In this document: piece after piece, positions 61,372-64,000 of the stretch
Position numbering within the stretch: the stretch's first letter is position 1
Layout of the letters: the number at the start of each line of letters is the position of its first letter
DNA from: an uncultured Elusimicrobia bacterium
Lineage (GTDB): Bacteria; Elusimicrobiota; Elusimicrobia; Elusimicrobiales; Elusimicrobiaceae
DNA: 64,000 nt
NCBI GenBank assembly: GCA_945913025.1
Contig: CAMECJ010000002.1
Location: forward strand, 1 to 64,000
Direction: 5' to 3'
The notes under the pieces: model-generated
Databases searched by the model: none
What the model was told of the DNA's origin: nothing
What the model saw: the letters and a program-made list of their open reading frames with translations, nothing else
Program-made: the position numbers and the translations under genes

Positions 61372-62367
61372 TTATTTAGCTTCAGCCACAGCCACCGCAA
61401 CGGCTACCGTCGCGCCGACCATCGGATTGTTGCCCATACCGATTAAACCCATCATTTCCACGTGGGCCGGAACGGAGGAAGAACCCGCAAACTGCGCGTC
61501 GCCGTGCATGCGGCCCATGGTGTCGGTCATACCGTAAGAGGCGGGGCCGGCGGCCATATTGTCCGGGTGAAGCGTGCGGCCCGTGCCGCCGCCGGAAGCC
61601 ACGGAGAAGTATTTTTTGCCGTTTTCGGTCGCCCATTTTTTATAGGTGCCGGCTACCGGATGCTGGAAGCGGGTCGGGTTGGTGGAGTTGCCCGTAATGG
61701 ACACGTCCACGCCTTCGTGGCGCATGATGGCCACGCCTTCGTTGACGTCGTCGGCGCCGTAGCATTTTACTTTAGCGCGGTCGCCTTCGGAGAACGCTTT
61801 TTCGCTGACGATTTTCAGTTCGCCCGTTTTGTAATCATATTCGGTTTCCACGGAGGTAAAACCGTTGATGCGGGAGATGATGTAAGCGGCGTCTTTACCG
61901 AGACCGTTCAAAATCACGCGCAAGGGCTCTTTGCGCACTTTGTTGGCGGTGCGGGCGATACCGATGGCGCCTTCGGCGGCGGCGAAGCTTTCGTGGCCAG
62001 CCAGGAAGCAGAAGCATTTGGTTTCTTCGCGCAGCAGCATGGCGCCCAGGTTACCGTGGCCGAGGCCTACGGCGCGCTGGTCGGCAACGGAGCCCGGGAT
62101 GCAGAAGCTCTGCAGACCCACGCCGATTTTTTCGGCCGCTTCGGCGGCGGTTTTCACGCCGGATTTCAGCGCAATGGCCGCACCCACGGTGTAGGCCCAA
62201 ACGGCGTTTTCAAAAGCGATGGGTTGGATGCCTTTTACGATGGCTTCCACGTCAATGCCTTTTTTGGTGCAAATTTCTTTGGCTTCTTCCAAGGAAGCAA
62301 TGCCGTTTTCTTTCAAAACGGAATTGATTTTATCAATTCTTCTTTCGTATCCTTCAAACGTAATCAT
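61372..62367 (-). CDS. GGGtGRT protein
   Basis: A 331-residue protein of the family named for its GGGTGRT motif, seen here near residue 252 (SVASGGGTGRTLHPDNM). The glycine- and alanine-rich C-terminus (GLIGMGNNPMVGATVAVAVA) is also typical. The family is found mostly in anaerobes, usually with the NifU-like gene that precedes it here, and its biochemical role is unknown. AAGGAG precedes the ATG. A long antisense ORF over this gene is a codon-bias shadow. Confidence 0.92.
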   Translation of the reverse strand: MITFEGYERRIDKINSVLKENGIASLEEAKEICTKKGIDVEAIVKGIQPIAFENAVWAYTVGAAIALKSGVKTAAEAAEKIGVGLQSFCIPGSVADQRAVGLGHGNLGAMLLREETKCFCFLAGHESFAAAEGAIGIARTANKVRKEPLRVILNGLGKDAAYIISRINGFTSVETEYDYKTGELKIVSEKAFSEGDRAKVKCYGADDVNEGVAIMRHEGVDVSITGNSTNPTRFQHPVAGTYKKWATENGKKYFSVASGGGTGRTLHPDNMAAGPASYGMTDTMGRMHGDAQFAGSSSVPAHVEMMGLIGMGNNPMVGATVAVAVAVAEAK

Positions 62368-62387
62368 ATCTAATCGTTCTCCTTGGT

Positions 62388-63089
62388 TTACTCTTTGCGG
62401 GGGTCAATTTTTTTGACGGCTTCGTCAAAGCGGCCGTATTTGTTGACGTTTTTCTCAAACGCGGTTTTCGGATCTTCGCCTTTCTTGATGGCGTCCATCA
62501 TTTTGCCCAAGTTGACGAATTTATAACCGATGATTTCGCTGTTTTTATCCAGGCCGATTTCAAGCACATACCCTTCGGCCATTTCCAAATAGCGCGCGCC
62601 TTTGGCTTCGGTGCCGTACATCGTACCGATTTGGCTGCGGTGGCCTTTACCAAGGTCCTCCATACCCGCGCCGATCGGCAGACCGTCGTCGGAGAAGGCG
62701 CTCTGCGTGCGTCCGTAGACGATTTGCAGGAACAACTCGCGCATAGCGGTGTTGATAGCGTCGCACACGAGGTCGGAATTTAAAGCTTCCAAAATGGTTT
62801 TGCCGGGGAGAATTTCGGCGGCCATAGCGGCGGAGTGCGTCATACCGGAACAACCCAAGGTTTCCACCAACGCTTCTTTGATGATACCGTTTTTGACGTT
62901 CAGCGTCAGTTTGCACGCGCCTTGTTGCGGGGCGCACCAGCCTACACCGTGAGTAAGGCCGCTGATGTCGGTAATCTGTTTGGCTTTGACCCATTTTCCT
63001 TCTTCGGGAATCGGGGCCGGATCGTGCTTGGCGCCTTTGCAAACGCAGCACATATTCTGTACTTCAGGGGTGCATTTTTCGCAGCTCAT
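62388..63089 (-). CDS. NifU-like iron-sulfur cluster scaffold protein
   Basis: A 233-residue protein with an N-terminal cysteine-rich segment (CEKCTPEVQNMCCVCKG) and an IscU/NifU-N-like domain (GWCAPQQGACKLTL; ETLGCSGMTHSAAMAAEIL). It is the usual partner of GGGtGRT and lies 20 bp upstream of it, so the two form an operon. Whether it builds clusters for general use or for one target is unknown. AGGAG precedes the ATG. Confidence 0.88.
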   Translation of the reverse strand: MSCEKCTPEVQNMCCVCKGAKHDPAPIPEEGKWVKAKQITDISGLTHGVGWCAPQQGACKLTLNVKNGIIKEALVETLGCSGMTHSAAMAAEILPGKTILEALNSDLVCDAINTAMRELFLQIVYGRTQSAFSDDGLPIGAGMEDLGKGHRSQIGTMYGTEAKGARYLEMAEGYVLEIGLDKNSEIIGYKFVNLGKMMDAIKKGEDPKTAFEKNVNKYGRFDEAVKKIDPRKE

Positions 63090-63158
63090 TCTGGTCTCCT
63101 ATGAAAAATAAATCTTTCAATATATTTTACAAAATTTATCCCGCCGTGTTACGCGAAA

Positions 63159-63194
63159 ACAAGACCCCCCGCGGCAAGAGCGGGGGTTTCGGTA
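63159..63194 (-). terminator. Terminator of the rightmost pilin
   Basis: ACCCCCGC pairs with GCGGGGGGT on the minus strand, followed by CTTGTTTTC. Confidence 0.75.
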
Positions 63195-63206
63195 AAACAA
63201 GCACGG

Positions 63207-63716
63207 TTAATCATTAAAAGGTTTTTCGCCTTCCTCGTATAAATCAAGCGAATCGCACACGGCAATACTTTTCGCCGTATCAGCCGTGCAGCGCAAGGAA
63301 GAACTTTTTCCGCCCGTTCCTTTTTGGTACGGATTCCACAAGATATAATCGTACTTAGGCGCGGCGTTACGCTGGGCCGTTACGCTGGGGCAGTCCGTCC
63401 CCGGGATAACGGCATTTGCAGCGGAGTTAATCGTATAGACAAAATCCTTCGTCGTCAACGTGCGTCCGTCTTCGCTCATCGTACCGGACAGCTGTGTAGC
63501 CAATTTTTTAAAAGATACGGGGCATGCATTATCGCCCGTTCGTCCGGCCGCATACGCGTACACGGCATCATTAAGCGCTTTTATAGCGGCCATCGCTTCC
63601 GTGGCGCGGGAACGTTCAATAGAACGCATATACTGCGGCAGTGCCACCGCCGTCAGTATTCCGATAATTAGTACAACGGTCAACATTTCAATTAAAGTAA
63701 AACCCTGTCTGTTCAT
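63207..63716 (-). CDS. Solitary type IV prepilin
   Basis: A 169-residue prepilin: leader MNRQG, then [36 protein letters not shown], and a variable domain with cysteines near the end (LRCTADT, AVCDSLDLYEE). ATG 63716 is chosen because GGGAGGAA precedes it. Unlike the other solitary pilins it lacks the T-tract promoter; a TACAAT lies some 20 bases upstream of the start. It begins 32 bp after the dapL stop and may be co-transcribed with it. Confidence 0.9.
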   Translation of the reverse strand: MNRQGFTLIEMLTVVLIIGILTAVALPQYMRSIERSRATEAMAAIKALNDAVYAYAAGRTGDNACPVSFKKLATQLSGTMSEDGRTLTTKDFVYTINSAANAVIPGTDCPSVTAQRNAAPKYDYILWNPYQKGTGGKSSSLRCTADTAKSIAVCDSLDLYEEGEKPFND

Positions 63717-63748
63717 ATTTCCTCCCATATTGAGTATTGTAGCAAAAA

Positions 63749-64000
63749 TCAAAATGTTAAAGCGGCCACGCGGGCGGCGGCTTCGCGCGTAAGCCCGGGT
63801 GTGTTAAACGCCGTCAGACGGAAAAAACCTTCTCCGCACGAACCAAAACCAACCCCGGGGGTGCCCACCACGCGGGCTTCGGTTAATAATTTATCAAATA
63901 ATCCCCACGAATCAAGCCCCGCCGGTGTTTTCAGCCAAATATACGGCGCATTGTCCCCGCCGTACGCGGTAATACCGGCGTTTTTCAAGGCGGACAAAAT
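63749..64000 (-). CDS. dapL: LL-diaminopimelate aminotransferase, C-terminal part
   Basis: The last 83 codons of a gene that continues past the right edge. The sequence matches the C-terminus of DapL ([41 protein letters not shown]), a PLP enzyme making LL-diaminopimelate for lysine and peptidoglycan. The rest of the gene, including the PLP lysine, is outside the window. Confidence 0.88.
   Translation of the reverse strand: MLSALKNAGITAYGGDNAPYIWLKTPAGLDSWGLFDKLLTEARVVGTPGVGFGSCGEGFFRLTAFNTPGLTREAAARVAALTF

Noticed and set aside
61462-62373. 303-codon ORF on the + strand
   Set aside because: It is wholly antisense to the GGGtGRT gene and rich in Gly/Ala/Val from codon bias; it has no ribosome site or recognisable domain.

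Overview
The window looks like chromosome from an anaerobic, fermentative, LPS-bearing Gram-negative bacterium, most likely a gut-type member of the Elusimicrobiota. This is inference: no rRNA gene is present and no search was run. The pointers are a lipid A/Kdo/heptose gene set (lpxK, an LpxL-type acyltransferase, gmhB, rfaE1, kdsB), the [FeFe]-hydrogenase maturase hydG, acetate kinase, a GGGtGRT/NifU-like pair, an LL-diaminopimelate aminotransferase fragment at the right edge, and an unusual wealth of type IV prepilin genes.

Layout. 1-1429: a CAGA microsatellite in an open frame, a possible small ORF, and a DUF262-HNH nuclease. 1430-5768: promoter, leader hairpin and rimP-nusA-infB. 5769-6605: a tandem array in which the 3' end of infB and an intrinsic terminator are repeated seven times. 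6606-9635: solitary pilin, hydG, solitary pilin. 9636-12573: rbfA-nrnA-truB-ribF, the part of the translation operon that normally follows infB directly. 12574-15127: small membrane protein, secreted protein, crcB, a CAT-anticodon tRNA and a TPR lipoprotein. 15365-24186: envelope polysaccharide and LPS genes, interrupted by a solitary pilin. 24290-31272: pyrG, pilin, NHL-repeat protein, ackA and a phosphate transporter with its DUF47 partner. 31373-33120: a broken cysteine-rich secreted gene and dispersed palindromic repeats. 33121-43396: aminotransferase, nadC-nadA, a lipoprotein, an alanine/sodium symporter, lon, clpP and two secreted proteins of unknown role. 43826-61209: a long leftward type IV pilus/type II secretion-like operon (O-antigen ligase-TPR, OmpA-like protein, PilMN fusion, PilO, PilP, secretin, PilB, PilC, five minor prepilins, a PilX-like protein, a metallopeptidase). 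61372-64000: GGGtGRT protein, NifU-like scaffold, another solitary pilin and partial dapL.

Four things stand out. (1) The infB-tail/terminator array, which sits exactly where the usual infB-rbfA linkage is broken. (2) Solitary prepilin genes scattered between housekeeping operons; most carry an 8-12 base T tract abutting a TTGATAC-type -10 element, a layout suited to phase-variable expression. (3) An 82-83 bp palindromic element inserted in frame in the leader peptides of two prepilins, where prepilin peptidase would remove it. (4) Extended -10 promoters placed exactly 6 nt before the ATG at several genes, predicting leaderless mRNAs.

The main pilus operon would build the machine, the scattered pilins would supply alternative subunits, and the O-antigen ligase family protein could glycosylate them. 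No prepilin peptidase or retraction ATPase is in the window.
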